The notes beneath the pieces were generated by a model, which worked only from the letters and a program-made list of their open reading frames with translations, searched no databases and had not been told where the DNA came from. Source: Eulemur rufifrons (Eukaryota > Chordata > Mammalia > Primates > Lemuridae). From it: a stretch of DNA of 64,000 nt. Each line of letters opens with the position of its first letter. Within the stretch, counting starts at the first letter, position 1. The translations under genes were made by a program, and so were the position numbers. Of the stretch, positions 48,071-60,958 are shown piece after piece. The stretch lies in assembly GCF_041146395.1 (NCBI RefSeq), contig NC_091009.1:2223501-2287500 (forward strand). Reading direction: 5' to 3'.

Positions 48071-51000
48071 AATTCTCACACTACTTCCATTCCCAGAGTG
48101 AAGCAAGCCTACAATACAGCCATGCCATGTGTGAGATGAGGCTCCGCCTGAGTCCTGCATGTAGGTTTTGTCCCAAGGCCCAGGGAATGATGTTGTGCTT
48201 TCGTGGTGACTCAGACCACACCCCTGTCACCGTAGATTAACCAGGTCCAGTGCCCTTAAACTGACCGCTAAATCTAAGCCCTACCACCAACCCTAACCCC
48301 TGACCCTGAACCTAAGCCCCGAGCCTAAAGCCCAACACTAACTCTAAACACTTACCCTAAACCTAATCCCTAACCCTAATGCTAACCCCTAGAGGTAACC
48401 CTAACCGTGAACAGTGAACCTAACCCTACCTCTAACACAAACCCTAACACATAACTCTAACCCTAAAACTAACCCTAACGCTTAACCCTGAACCTAAACC
48501 CTAACTCTAACCCTTAACCTTAACCTTAACCGTTAACTCTCATGCTAACCTTTAATCCCAACACTAATCCTAATCTTCAACCCTAAACCTAACACAACCC
48601 TAACCATGTACCAAACCCTAACCCCTCATCTTAACCCTATCTGCAAACCTCAACACTAAAACAAACTGTAATTGTTAAACCTAAGAGTAACCTTAAACCG
48701 TAACCCTAATCTGTAACCCTATCCCCTCACCATAACACTACACTTCATCCTGAACCCTAACCATAATCCTAACCCTAAATCTAATTCTCAGACTTCTTGC
48801 TTTCTTAGAGTTTAGAAAGCCTGCAATCCTCCCATGCCATGTGGGAAAGGAGGCTCTACCACTGTGTCCTGCATGAAAACCACGGGCCCATACACAGAGT
48901 CCGATACAGCGGGTTCCCCGTGACAATGCCAGCCCCCTAACCTCCCCCCAGCTTCATGCAGACAGGGCCCGTGCGCTAAGCATAAACAATACCTTTAACA
49001 GATAACCCTAACCCTGAACATAGCACCTAACCCTGTTCCTATTTCTCCCCTTAACACGTAAACCTCACCGTGAGCCTAATTTTAACCTCTTATCGAAACG
49101 TTAATACATAAACCATTCCATGAGAACATCCCCTATCCAATAATTCTAACCCTATCTCCTAGTCATAAATGTAACACCTAATCCCTAACCCTAATTCTCA
49201 ACCGCTAAGCCTAACCGTAACGCTGCCTACAACCCTAACACTGACAGGAACCCTTAGTTCTAACCCCAACGCTATGCCTAACAAAAGCCCTCACCCTTCA
49301 CCCTTCACCCTAACCACTACGCATTACCCGAACCCTTAACCGTAATGCTAATCCTAACCATTAAACATAACCCTGGCTCTTAAGCTAACCCTAAACCTTA
49401 CCCTCACGACTAGACCTAACCCTGACACTAACCTAACACCTAACACTAACCGGAACGCCTAAAGCTAACCCTGAACCCGATCCCTAACCCTAGCAGTAAA
49501 CTTTAACCCTAAAACTAAGCTCAACCCATAACCCTAATCCTATCCTTTTACCCTAAAACTAACCCCTAAACCTAACCCCTATACCTAACCCTAACTCTAA
49601 TCCCAATCCTAATTCTAACCATACCCCTTCATAAAACACTAACTCCTAACCGCTAACCCTAACACTAACCAAAAACCCTAATCACTAATCCCTAACCCTA
49701 ACGCTTAACCTTTACCCTAACCGTTAACCCTCACCCTAATTCTTAACACTGACCCTAACCTTAACCTTTAACTCTAAGCCTAACCCTTAACCCTACAGTA
49801 AGGAAGACTCTTAATGCTAATGGGATCCCTTATCCCTAACCCTAACACTACAGCTAAAAATAACCCTAACCTTGGATCCTTAAACCTAACCCCTAACACT
49901 TACTTTAACCCCAAACCCTAACCCTAATCCTAAGCATTAAACCTAACCCTATCTCTTAACCCTAACCCTAGCCCTTACCCTAACGCCTAGATCTAACCCT
50001 AAATCTAATCTACCGCCTAATCCTAACCTTAAGCCTTAATGCTAATGCTAACCCTGAACCCTAAACCTACCTGTAACCCTTAACAGTAACCCTATCCATG
50101 AATCTTAACCCTGACCCTAACCATTACCCGCACCCAAGCATTTAACCCTGACCCTAACCCTAATCCTTAATGATAACCCTAACACTAAACCCTAACCCTA
50201 AGCCCAACACTTAACCCTAATCCTATCCCTTAACCCTAACCCTAACCCTAACCCTAATGCTAACCGCTAAACGTAACCCTAACCGTGAACAGTAAACCTA
50301 ACCCTAACCTCTAACACAAACCATAGCACATAACTCTAACCCTAAAACTAACCCTAACCCTAACCCTAACCCTTAACCCTAACTCTTAACCTTAACCCTA
50401 AGCGTTAACTCTCACGCTAACATTTAATCCTAACACTAATCCTAATCTTCAACCCTAAACCTAACACTTAACCCTAACCCTGTACCAAACCCTAAACCCT
50501 CATCTTAACCCTAACCTTAAACCTCAACCCTAAACCAAAGTGTAACCGTTAAATCTAAGAGTAACCTTTAACCCTAACCGTAATCCCTAAGCCTAAGCCC
50601 TCACCCTAACACTAAACTTCATCCTTAACCCTAACCATAACCCTAACCCTAAATCTAATTCTCAGACTTCTTGCTTTCTTAGAGTTTAGAAAGCCTGCAA
50701 TCCTCCCACGCCATGCGTGAAAGGAGGCTCTGCCACAGTGTCCTGCATGAAACCCAGAGGCCCATACACTGCGTGCGGTAGAGTGGGTTCCCAGCGACCA
50801 TCACAGACACCTAACTTTGCCTCCTAGAGCATACAGGGCCCGTGCCCTAAGCATAAACCCTACCCCTCACCCATAAGCCTAACCCACAACAGAACACCTA
50901 ACCCTGATCCTACTGCTCACCTTAACAGGTAAACCTCACCATAACCCTAACTTTAACCCGATATCTTAACGTTAATGCATGACACCCGGAGAACAAGCCC

Positions 51001-51618
51001 TATACCGTCATTATAATCCTACCTCCTAGCTATAACCGTAACACCTAATCCCTAATTCTGAAACGCCAACCCTAACCTTAACCCGACCAACAACACTAAC
51101 ACTAACCCTAACCCCTTACCTTAATCCTACGCCTAAAAGTAACCCTAACCGTTGATCCTTAGTCATAACCCCTAACCTTAACCCTAACCCTTAACCCTAT
51201 TCCCAATCCTAACCATTAAACAGAACCCTAACTCTTAACCCTAACCCTAACCTTTACCCTAATGCCTAGAGATCTAACCCCAACACTGACCTACAGTTAA
51301 CACTAACCCCAACCCCTAATGCTAACCTTAAACCTGAACCAAGCTCCTAACCCTTAACCCTAACAATATCCCTTACCCCTAAGCCTAACCCCAACTGTTA
51401 ACCCTCTAACCCTCACCCTGAATCCTAACCCTATCCCTTAACCCTAACCCCTAAACCTAATGCTAACTCCAACCCTAAACCTTACCCTGGCCCCCTAACC
51501 CAGACTTAACACCTTACCCCTAACACTAACTCTAACCCTAACCACTAATCCCTAGCACCTAACCCTGACTCGAAACCTAACCCCTAACACGAAAAACCCT
51601 AACCCCAACCCCAACCCT
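48071..51618 (-). repeat. ~3.55-kb inverted-domain unit, copy 1 (B, A', A''/A')
   Basis: It starts at the B island edge (AATTCTCACACTACTTCC at 48,071) and holds B (to about 48,255), A' (about 48,780-48,980) and a chimeric A''/A' island (50,654-50,849). Unlike the 4,092-bp unit it has no separate A island. The unit length is 3,548 bp to the next B. Confidence 0.8.
50654..50849 (-). repeat. Chimeric A''/A' island (also 54,612-54,806 and 58,368-58,562)
   Basis: Read on the minus strand, the 5' half matches A'' of the 4,092-bp array (CTAGGAGGCAAAGTTAGG-like start, GATGGTCGCTGGGAACC, GTATGGGCCTCTGGG). The 3' half and flank match A' instead (CCTCCTTTCACGCATGGC, GGATTGCAGGCTTTC, CTAAGAAAGCAAGAAGTCTG, then GGATGAAGTTTAGTGTTAGG). 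The switch lies around the shared TTTCATGCAGGACAC segment, as expected for unequal recombination between islands. Confidence 0.75.
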
Positions 51619-52039
51619 AATTCTCACACTACTTCCATTCCCAGAGTGAAGCAAGCCTACAATAGAGCCATGCCATGTGTGAGATGAGGCTCCGCCTGAG
51701 TCCTGCATGGAGGTCCTATCCCAAGGCCCAGGGAATGATGTTGTGCTTTCGTGGTGACTCCGACCGCACCCCTCTCACCGTAGATTAACCAGGTCCTGTG
51801 CCCTTAAACTGACCGCTAAAGCTAAGCCCTACCACCAACGCTAACCCCTGTCCCTAAACCTAAGCCCCGAGCCTAAAGCCCAACATTAACTCTAGACCCT
51901 TACCCTAAACCTAATCCCTAACCCTAATGCTAACCCCTAAACCCAACCCTAACCGTGAACAGTAAACCTAACCCTAACCTCTAACATAAACCATAGCACA
52001 TAACTCTAACCCTAAAACTAACCCTAACCCTAACCATAA

Positions 52040-52052
52040 CCCTAAACCCTAA
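52040..52052. repeat. Alu target-site duplication, left copy
   Basis: CCCTAAACCCTAA precedes the T-run (three or four bases, A-T-C, lie between) and is repeated directly at the other end of the Alu. Confidence 0.8.
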
Positions 52053-52111
52053 ATCTTTTTTTTTTTTTTTTTTTTTGAGAGAGTCTCACTCTGTTGCCCA
52101 AGATAGAGTGA

Positions 52112-52276
<165 letters not shown>

Positions 52277-52310
52277 TAGTACAGATGGGGTCTCGCTCTT
52301 GCTCAGGCTG

Positions 52311-52319
52311 GTCTTGAAC
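52311..52319 (-). promoter_or_regulatory. Alu RNA polymerase III B box
   Basis: The minus strand reads GTTCAAGAC, which fits the GWTCRANNC B-box pattern, about 60 bp downstream of the A box as is usual in Alu. The CpG of the older Alu form is replaced by CA. Confidence 0.65.
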
Positions 52320-52372
52320 TCCTGAGCTCAAACGATCCACCCACCTCGGCCTCCCAGAGTGGTAGGATTACA

Positions 52373-52383
52373 GGCGTGAGCCA
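52373..52383 (-). promoter_or_regulatory. Alu RNA polymerase III A box
   Basis: The minus strand reads TGGCTCACGCC just inside the Alu 5' end, the standard Alu A box. Whether this copy is transcribed is unknown, since flanking sequence matters for single Alus. Confidence 0.65.
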
Positions 52384-52393
52384 CCGCGCCCGG

Positions 52394-52406
52394 CCCTAAA
52401 CCCTAA
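52394..52406. repeat. Alu target-site duplication, right copy
   Basis: CCCTAAACCCTAA overlaps the last two C of the Alu end, so the exact duplication is 11-13 bp. The same site is empty in sister units: CCCTAAACCCTAACTCTTAA is uninterrupted at 58,084-58,103, and a similar site is present near 61,588. Confidence 0.8.
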
Positions 52407-55400
52407 CTCTTAACCTTAACACTAAGCGTTCACTCTCATGCTAACCTTTAATCCTAACCCTAATCCTAATCTTCAACCCTAAACCTAACACTTAACCCTA
52501 ACCCTGTACCACACTCTAACCCCTCATCTTAACCCTAACCGTAAACCTCAACCCTAAACCAAAGTGTAACCGTTAAATCTAAGAGTAACCTTTAACCCTA
52601 ACCCTAATCCCTAACCCTAAGCCCTCACACTAACACTAAAATTTATCCTTAACCCTATCCATAAACCTAACCCTAAAATCAAATTATAAGACTTCTTCCT
52701 TTCTTAGAGTTTAGAAAGCCTGCAATCCTCCCATGCCATGCGTGAAAGGAGGCTCTACCACTGTGTCCTGCATGAAACCCACGGGCCCATACCCAGAGTA
52801 TGATAGAGTGGGTTCCCGGGTACAATCCCAGCCCCCTAAACTCCCCCCGCCCGCCTAATGCAGACAGGGCCCGTGCGCTAAGCATAAACAATACCTTTAA
52901 CAGATAACCCTAACCCTGAACATAACACCCAACCCTGTTCCTATTTCTACCCTTAACACGTAAACCTCACCGTGAGCCTAACTTTAACCTCTTATCCTAA
53001 CGTTAATGCATAACCCATTCCCTGAGAACAACCCCTATCCCATAATTCTAACCCTATCTCCTAGTCATAACTGTAACACCTAATCCCTAACCCTAATTCT
53101 AAACTGCTAACCCTAACCGTAACCCTATCTACAACCCTAACACTGACTGTAACCCTTACTTCTAACCCCAACTCTATGCCTAACAAAAACCCTAACCCTT
53201 CACCCTAACCCCTAAGCCTTACCCTAACCCTTAACCCTAATCCTAATCCTAAACATTAAACCTAACCCTAGCGCTTAAAGCAAACCCTAAACCTTACCCT
53301 CACGACTAGACCGAACCCTGACACTAACCTAACACCTAACACTAACCATAACACCTAAAGCTAACACTAACCCTGAACCCTAAACCTAACCCTAACACTG
53401 AACCCTCACTATATCCCCAACCTCTAAGCCTAATCCTAACCGTTAACCCTCACCCTAACACTTAAACTGGACCATAACACTAAACATTAACCAGAACACT
53501 AAACTTTACCCCTAAACCTGATCCCAACACTTAACCCTAATCCTATCCTTTTACCCTAACCCTAACCCCAAAACCTAACCCTAACACTAACCCCAATCCT
53601 AATTCTAGCCATACCCCTTCATAAAACACGAACTCCTAACCCTGACACTTACCAAAAACCCTAATCGCTAATCCCTAACCCTAACGCTTAACCTTTACCC
53701 TAACCGTTAACCCTCACCCTAAACCTTAACACTGACCCTAACCTTAACCTTTAATCTAAGCCTGACCCTTAACCCTAACAGTAAGAAAAACCCTTACGCC
53801 AATCTTATCCCTTATCCCTAAACCTAACACTACAGCTAAAAATAACCCTAACCTTTGATCCTTAAAACTAACCCCTCACACTTAACCCCAAACCCTAACC
53901 CTAATCCTAAGCATTAAACCTAACCCTATCTCTTAACCCTTACTCTAACGCCTAGATCTAACCCTAAATCTAACCTACCACCTAATCCTAACCTTAAGCC
54001 CTAATGCTAACTCTAAACCCTGAACCCTAAACCTACCCGTAACCCTTAACACTAACCCTATCTATAAACCTTAACCCAGACCCTAACCATTACCCGCACC
54101 CAAACATTTAACCCTGACCCTAACCCTAATCCTTAAGGATAACCCTAACACTAAACCCTAACCCTAAGCTCAACACTTAACCCTAATCCTATCCCTTAAC
54201 CCTAACCCTAACTCTAACCCTAATGCTACCCCTAAACGTAACCCTAACCATGAACAGTAAACCTAATCCTAACCTCTAACACAAACCATGGCACATAACT
54301 CTAACCCTAAAACTAACCCTAACCCTAACGCTAACGCTAACTCTTAACCTTAACCCTAAGCGTTAACTCTCATGCTAACCTTTAATCCTAACCCTAATCC
54401 TAATCTTCAACCCTAAACCTAACACTTAACCCTAACCCTGTACCAAACCCTAAACCCTCATCTTTACCCTAACCGTAAACCTCAACCCTAAACCAAAGTG
54501 TAATTGTTAAATCTAAGAGTAACCTTTAACCCTAACCCTAATCCCTAACCCTAAGCCCTCACCCTAACACTAAACTTCATCCTTAACCCTAACCATAATC
54601 CTAACCCTAAATCTAATTCTCAGACTTCTTGCTTTCTTAGAGTTTAGAAAGCCTGCAATCCTCCCATGCCATGCGTGAAAGGACGCTCTGCCAGTGTCCT
54701 GCCTAAAACCCAGAGGCCCATACACTGCGTACGATAGAGTGGGTTCCCAGCGACCATCACAGACACCTAACTTTGCCTCCTAGGGCATACAGGGCCCGTG
54801 CCCTAAGCATAAACCCTCCATTCAACCATAAGCCTAACCCAGAACATAACACATAACCCTGATCCTACTGCTCACCTTAACAGGTAAAACTCACCGTAAC
54901 CCTAACTTTAACCCGATATCTTAACGTTAATGCATGACACCCTGAGAACAAGCCCTATACCGTCATTATAACCCTAACTCCTAGCCATAACCGTAACACC
55001 TAATCCCTAATTCTGAAATGCCAACCCTAACCTTAACCCGACCAACAACACTAACACTAACCCTAACCTCTTACCCTAAACCTACGCCTAAAAGTCACCC
55101 TAACGGTTGATCCTTAGTCATAACCCCTAACCTTAACCCTAACCCTTAACCTATTCCCAATCCTAACCATTAAACAGAACCCTAACTCTTAACCCTAACC
55201 CTAACCTTTACCCTAATGCCTAGAGATCTAACCCCAACACTGACCTACAGTTAACACTAACCCGAACCCCTAATGCTAAACATAAACCTGAACCATACTT
55301 CTAACCCTTAACTCTAACACTATCCCTAACCCCTAAGCTTAACCCCAACTGTTAACCCTCTAACCCTCACCCTGATACCTAAACCTCTCCCTTAACCCTA

Positions 55401-55571
55401 ACCCCTAACCCTAACGCTAACTCCAACCCTAAAACTTACCCTGGCCCCCTAACCCAGACTTAACACCTAACCCCTAACACTAACTCTAACCCTAACCACT
55501 AATCCCTAGCACCTAACCCTGACTCGAAACCTAACCCCTAACTCGAAATCCCTAACCCCAACCCCAACCCT

Positions 55572-58500
55572 AATTCTCACACTACTTCCATTCCCAGAGT
55601 GAAGCAAGCCTACAATACAGCCATGCCATGTGTGAGATGAGGCTCCGACTGAGTCCTGCATGTAGGTCCTGTCCCAAGGCCCAGGGAATGATGTTGTGCT
55701 TTCGTGATGACTCCGACCGCACCCCTCTCACCTTAGATTAACCAGGTGTTGTGCCCTTTAACTCACCGCTAAAGCTAGGCCGTACCACCGACCCTAACCC
55801 CTGACCCTGAACCGAAGCCCCGAGCCTAAAGCCCAACACTAACTCTAAACCCTTACCCTAAATCTAATCCCTAACCCTAATGCTAAACCCTAAACGTAAC
55901 CCTAACCGTGAACAGTAAACCTAACCCTAACCTCTAACACAAACCATAGCACATAACTCTAACCCTAAAACTAACCCTAACCCTAACAGTAAACCCTAAC
56001 TCTAAACCTTATCCCTAAGCGTTAAATCTCATGCTAACCTTTAATCCTAACCCTAATCCTAATCTTCAATCCTAAACCTAACACTTAACCCTAATCCTAT
56101 CCCTTAACCCTAACCTTAACCCTAATGCTAAACCCTAAACGTAACCCTAACCGTGAACGGTAAACCTAACCCTAACCTCTAACACAAACCATAGCACATA
56201 ACTCTAACCCTAAAACTAACCCTAACCCTAACAGTAAACCCTGAGCGTTAACTCTGACGCTAACCTTTAATCCTAACCCTAATCCTAATCTTCAACCCTA
56301 AACCTAACACTTAACCCTAACCCTGTACCAAACCCTAACCCCTCATCTTAACCCTAACCGTAAACCTCAACCCTAAACCAAAGTGTAACCGTTAAACCTA
56401 AGAGTAACCTTTAACCCTAACCCTAATCCCTAACCTTAAGCCCTCACCCTAACACTAAACTTCATCCTTAATCCTAACCATAATCCTAACCCTAAATCTA
56501 ATTCTCAGACTTCTTGCTTTCTTAGAGTTTAGAAAGCCTGCAATCCTCCCATGCCATGCGTGAAAGGAGGCTCTACCACTGTGTCCTGCATGAAACCCAC
56601 GGGCCCATACCCAGAGTATGTTAGAGTGGGTTCCCGGGTACAATCCCAGCCCCCTAAACTCCCCCCGCCCGCCTAATGCAGACAGGGTCCGTGTGCTAAG
56701 CATAAAGAATACCTTTAACAGATAACCCTAACCCTGAACATAACACCCAACCCTGTTCCTATTTCTCCCCTTAACACGTAAACCTCACCGTGCGCCTAAC
56801 TTTAACCTCTTATCCTAACGTTAATGCATAACCCATTCCCTGAGAACAACCCCTATCCCATAATTCTAACCCTATCTCCTAGTCATCACTGGAACACCTA
56901 ATCCCTAACCCTAATTCTAAACCGCTAACCCTAACCGGAACACTACCTACAACCCTAACACTGACAGTAACCCTTACTTCTAACCCCAACGCTATGCCTA
57001 ACAAAAACCCTAACCCTTCACCCAAACCCCTAAGCCTTACGCTAACCCTTAACCCTAATCCTAATCCTAACCATTAAACCTAACCCTAGTTCTTAAAGCT
57101 AACCCTAAACCTTACCCTAACGACTAGACCTAACCCTGACACTAACCTAACACCTAACCCTAACCAGAACCCCTAAAGCTAACCCTGAACCCTATCCCTA
57201 ACCCTAGCAGTAAACTTTAACCCTAAACCTAAGCCCAACCCATAACCCTAACCCTATCCTTTTACCCTAAAACTAACCCCTAAACCTAACCCCTATACCT
57301 AACCCTAACTCTAACCCCAATCCTAATTCTAACCATACCCCTTCATAAAACACGAACTCTTAACCTCTAACCCTAACACTAACCAAAAACCCTAATCGCT
57401 AATCCCTAACCCTAACGCTTAACCTTTACCCTAACCGTTAACCCTCACCCTAATTCTTAACACTGACCCTAACCTTAACCTTTAACTCTAAGCATAACCC
57501 TTAACCCTACAGTAAGGAAGACCCTTAATGCTAATGGGATCCCTTATCCCTAACCCTAACAGTACAGCTAAAAATAACCCTAACCTTTGATCCTTAAACC
57601 TAACCCCTAACAATTACTTTAACCCCAAACCCTAACCCTAATCCTAAGCATTAAACCTAACCCTATCTCTTAACCCTAACCCTAGCCCTTACCCTAACGT
57701 CTAGTTCTAACCCTAAATCTAACCTCCCGCCTAATCCTAAACTTAAGCCCTAATGTCAACGCTAACCCTGAACCCTAAACCTACCCGTAACCCTTAAAAC
57801 GAACCCTATCCTTAAACCTTAACCCTGACCCTAACCATTACCCGCACCCAAGCATTTAACCCTGACCCTAACACTAATCCCTTATGATAACCCTAACACT
57901 AAACCCTAACCCTAAGCCCAACACTTAACCCTAATCCTATACCTTAACCCTAACCCTAACAATAACCCTAATGCTAACCCCTAAACGTAACCCTAACCGT
58001 GAACAGTAAACCTAACCCTAACCTCTAACACAAACCATAGCACATAACTCTAACCCTAAAACTAACCCTAACCCTAACCCTAACCCTAAACCCTAACTCT
58101 TAACCTTAACCCTAAGCGTTAACTCTCACGCTAACCTTCAATCCTAACCCTAATCCTAATCTTCAACCCTAAACCTAACACTTAACCCTAACCCTGTACC
58201 AAACCCTAACCCCTCATCTTAACCCTAACCTTAAACCTCAACCCTAAACCAAAGTTTAACCGTTAAATCTAAGAGTAACTTTTAACCCTAACCCGAATCC
58301 CTAACCCTAAGCCCTCACCCTAACACTAAACTTCATCCTTAACCCTAACCATAACCCTAACCCTAAATCTAATTCTCAGACTTCTTGCTTTCTTAGAGTT
58401 TAGAAAGCCTGCAATCCTCCCACGCCATGCGTGAAAGGAGGCTCTGCCACAGTGTCCTGCATGAAACCCAGAGGCCCATACACTGCGTGCGGTAGAGTGG

Positions 58501-59332
58501 GTTCCCAGCGACCATCCCAGACATCTAACTTTGCCTCCTAGGGCATACAGGGCCCGTGCCCTAAGCATAAACCTTACCCCTCACCCATAAGCCTAACCCA
58601 CAACATAACACCTAACCCTGATCCTACTGCTCACCTTAACAGGTAAACCTCACCATAACCCTCACTTTAACCCCATATCTTAACGTTAATGCATGACACC
58701 CTGAGAACAAGCCCTATACCGTCATTATAACCCTAACTCCTAGCTATAACCGTAACACCTAATCCCTAATTCTGAAACGCGAACCCTAACCTTAACCCGA
58801 CCAACAACACTAACACTAACCCTAACCCCTTACCCTAACCCTACGCCTAAAAGTAACCCTAACCGTTGATCCTTCGTCATAACCCCTAACCTTAACCCTA
58901 ACCCTTAACCCTATTCCCAATCCTAACCATTAAACAGAACTCTAACTCTTAACCCTAACCCTAACCTTTACCCTAATGCCTAGAGATCTAACCCCAACAC
59001 TGACCTACAGTTAACACTAACCCCAACCCCTAATGCTAACCTTAAACCTGAACCAAGCTCCTAACCCTTAACCCTAACACTATCCCTAACACCTAAGCCT
59101 AACCCCAACTGTTAACCCTCTAACCCTCACCCTGAATCCTAACCCTATCCCTTAACCCTTACCCCTAACCCTAACGCTAACTCCAACCCTAAACCTTACC
59201 CTGGCCCCCTAACCCAGACTTAACACCTAACCCCTAACACTAACTCTAACCCTAACCACTAATCCCTAGCACCTAACCCTGACTCGAAACCTAACTCCTA
59301 ACACGAAAAACCCTAACCCCAACCCCAACCCT
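55572..59332 (-). repeat. Inverted-domain unit, copy 3, with an internal 245-bp duplication
   Basis: B (55,572-55,760), A' (about 56,500-56,705) and a chimeric A''/A' island (about 58,368-58,562). The length is 3,761 bp; subtracting the local 245-bp duplication leaves about 3.5 kb, matching copy 1. Confidence 0.8.
55881..56350 (-). repeat. Local 245-bp tandem duplication
   Basis: TGCTAAACCCTAAACGTAAC occurs at 55,881 and again at 56,126. Both copies go on through GTGAACAGTAAACC or GTGAACGGTAAACC, CACAAACCATAGCACATAAC and the unusual AACAGTAAACCCT. The other units have one copy, so this event is private to this unit. The second copy has a small internal deletion after AGTAAACCCT. Confidence 0.8.
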
Positions 59333-60958
59333 AATTCTCACACTACTTCCATTCCCAGAGTGAAGCAAGCCTACAATACAGCCATGCCATGTGTGAGATG
59401 AGGCTCCGCCTGAGTCCTGCATGGAGGTCCTGTCCCTAGGCCCGGGAATGATGTTGTGCTTTCGTGGTGACTCCGACCGCACCCCTCTCACCGTAGATTA
59501 ACCAGGTCCTGTGCCCTTAAACTGACCGCTAAAGCTAAGCCCTACCACCAACGCTAACCCCTGACCCTGAACCTAAGCCCCGAGCCTAAAGCCCAACATT
59601 AATTCTAGACCCTTACCCTATACCTAATCCCTAACCCTAATGCTAACCCCTAAACCCAACCCTAACCGTGACCAGTAAACCTAACCCTAACCCCTAACAC
59701 AAACCATAGCACATAACTCTAACCCTAAATCTAATCCTAAGCCTAACCGTAAACCCTAACACTTAACCTGAAACCTAAGCATTAACTCTCACGCTAACCT
59801 TTAATCCTAACCCTAATCCTAATCTTCAAACCTAAACGTCTACCAAACCCTAACACCTCATCTTAAACCTAACCGTAAACCTCAACCCTAAACCGAACTG
59901 TAACCGTTAAACCTAAGAGTAACCTTTAACCCTAACCCTAATCCCTAACCTTAAGCCCTCACCCTAACACTAAACTTCATCCTTAACCCTAACCATAATC
60001 CTAACCCTAAATCTAATTCTCAGACTTCTTGCTTTCTTAGAGTTTAGAAAGCCTGCAATCCTCCCATGCCATGCGTGCAAGGAGGCTCTACCACTGTGTC
60101 CTGCATGAAACTCACGGGCCCATACCCAGAGTATGATAGAGTGGGTTCCCGGGTACAATCCCAGCCCCCTAAACTACCCCCGCCCTCCTAGTGCAGACAG
60201 GGCCCGTGCGCTAAGCATAAGCAATACCTTTAACAGATAACCCTAACCCTGAACATAACACCCAACCCTGTTCCTATTTCTCCCCTTAACACGTAAACCT
60301 CACCGTGCGCCTAATTTTAACCTCTTATCCTAACGTTAATGCATAACCCATTCCCTGAGAACAACCCCTATCCCATAATTCTAACCCTATCTCCTAGTCA
60401 TCACTGGAACACCTAATTCCTAACCCTAATTCTAAACCGCTTACCCTAACCGGAACCCTACCTACAACCCTAACACTGACAGTAACCCTTACTTCTAACC
60501 CCAACGCTATGCCTAACAAAAACCCTAACCCTTCAACCAAACCCCTAAGCCTTACGCTAACCCTTAACCCTAATCCTAATCCTAACCATTAAACCTAACC
60601 CTAGCTCTTAAAGCTAACCCTAAACCTTACCCTCACGACTAGTGCTAACCCTGACACTAACTTAACACCTAACCGTAACCAGAACCCCTAAAGCTAACCC
60701 TCAACCCTATCCGTAACCCTAGCAGTAAACCTTAACCCTAAACCTAAGCCCAACCCGTAACCCTAATCCTATCCTTTTACCCTAAAACTAACCCCTAAAC
60801 CTAAACCCTAGCCCTCACCCTAACTCTAACCCCAATCCTAATTCTAACCATACCCCTTCATAAAACACGAACTCCTAACCGCTAACCCTTACACTAACCA
60901 AAAACCCTAATCACTAATCCCTAACCCTAACGCTTAACCTTTATCCTAACCGTTAACC
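59333..60958 (-). repeat. Transition from three-island unit to single-island unit
   Basis: B (59,333-59,520) is followed by A' (about 60,015-60,215). After this the next island is another A' 1,858 bp on, with no A'' or B between. The 60,760-60,950 stretch still differs at several bases from its counterpart 1,871 bp to the right, so near-identity begins only after about 60,950. Confidence 0.75.
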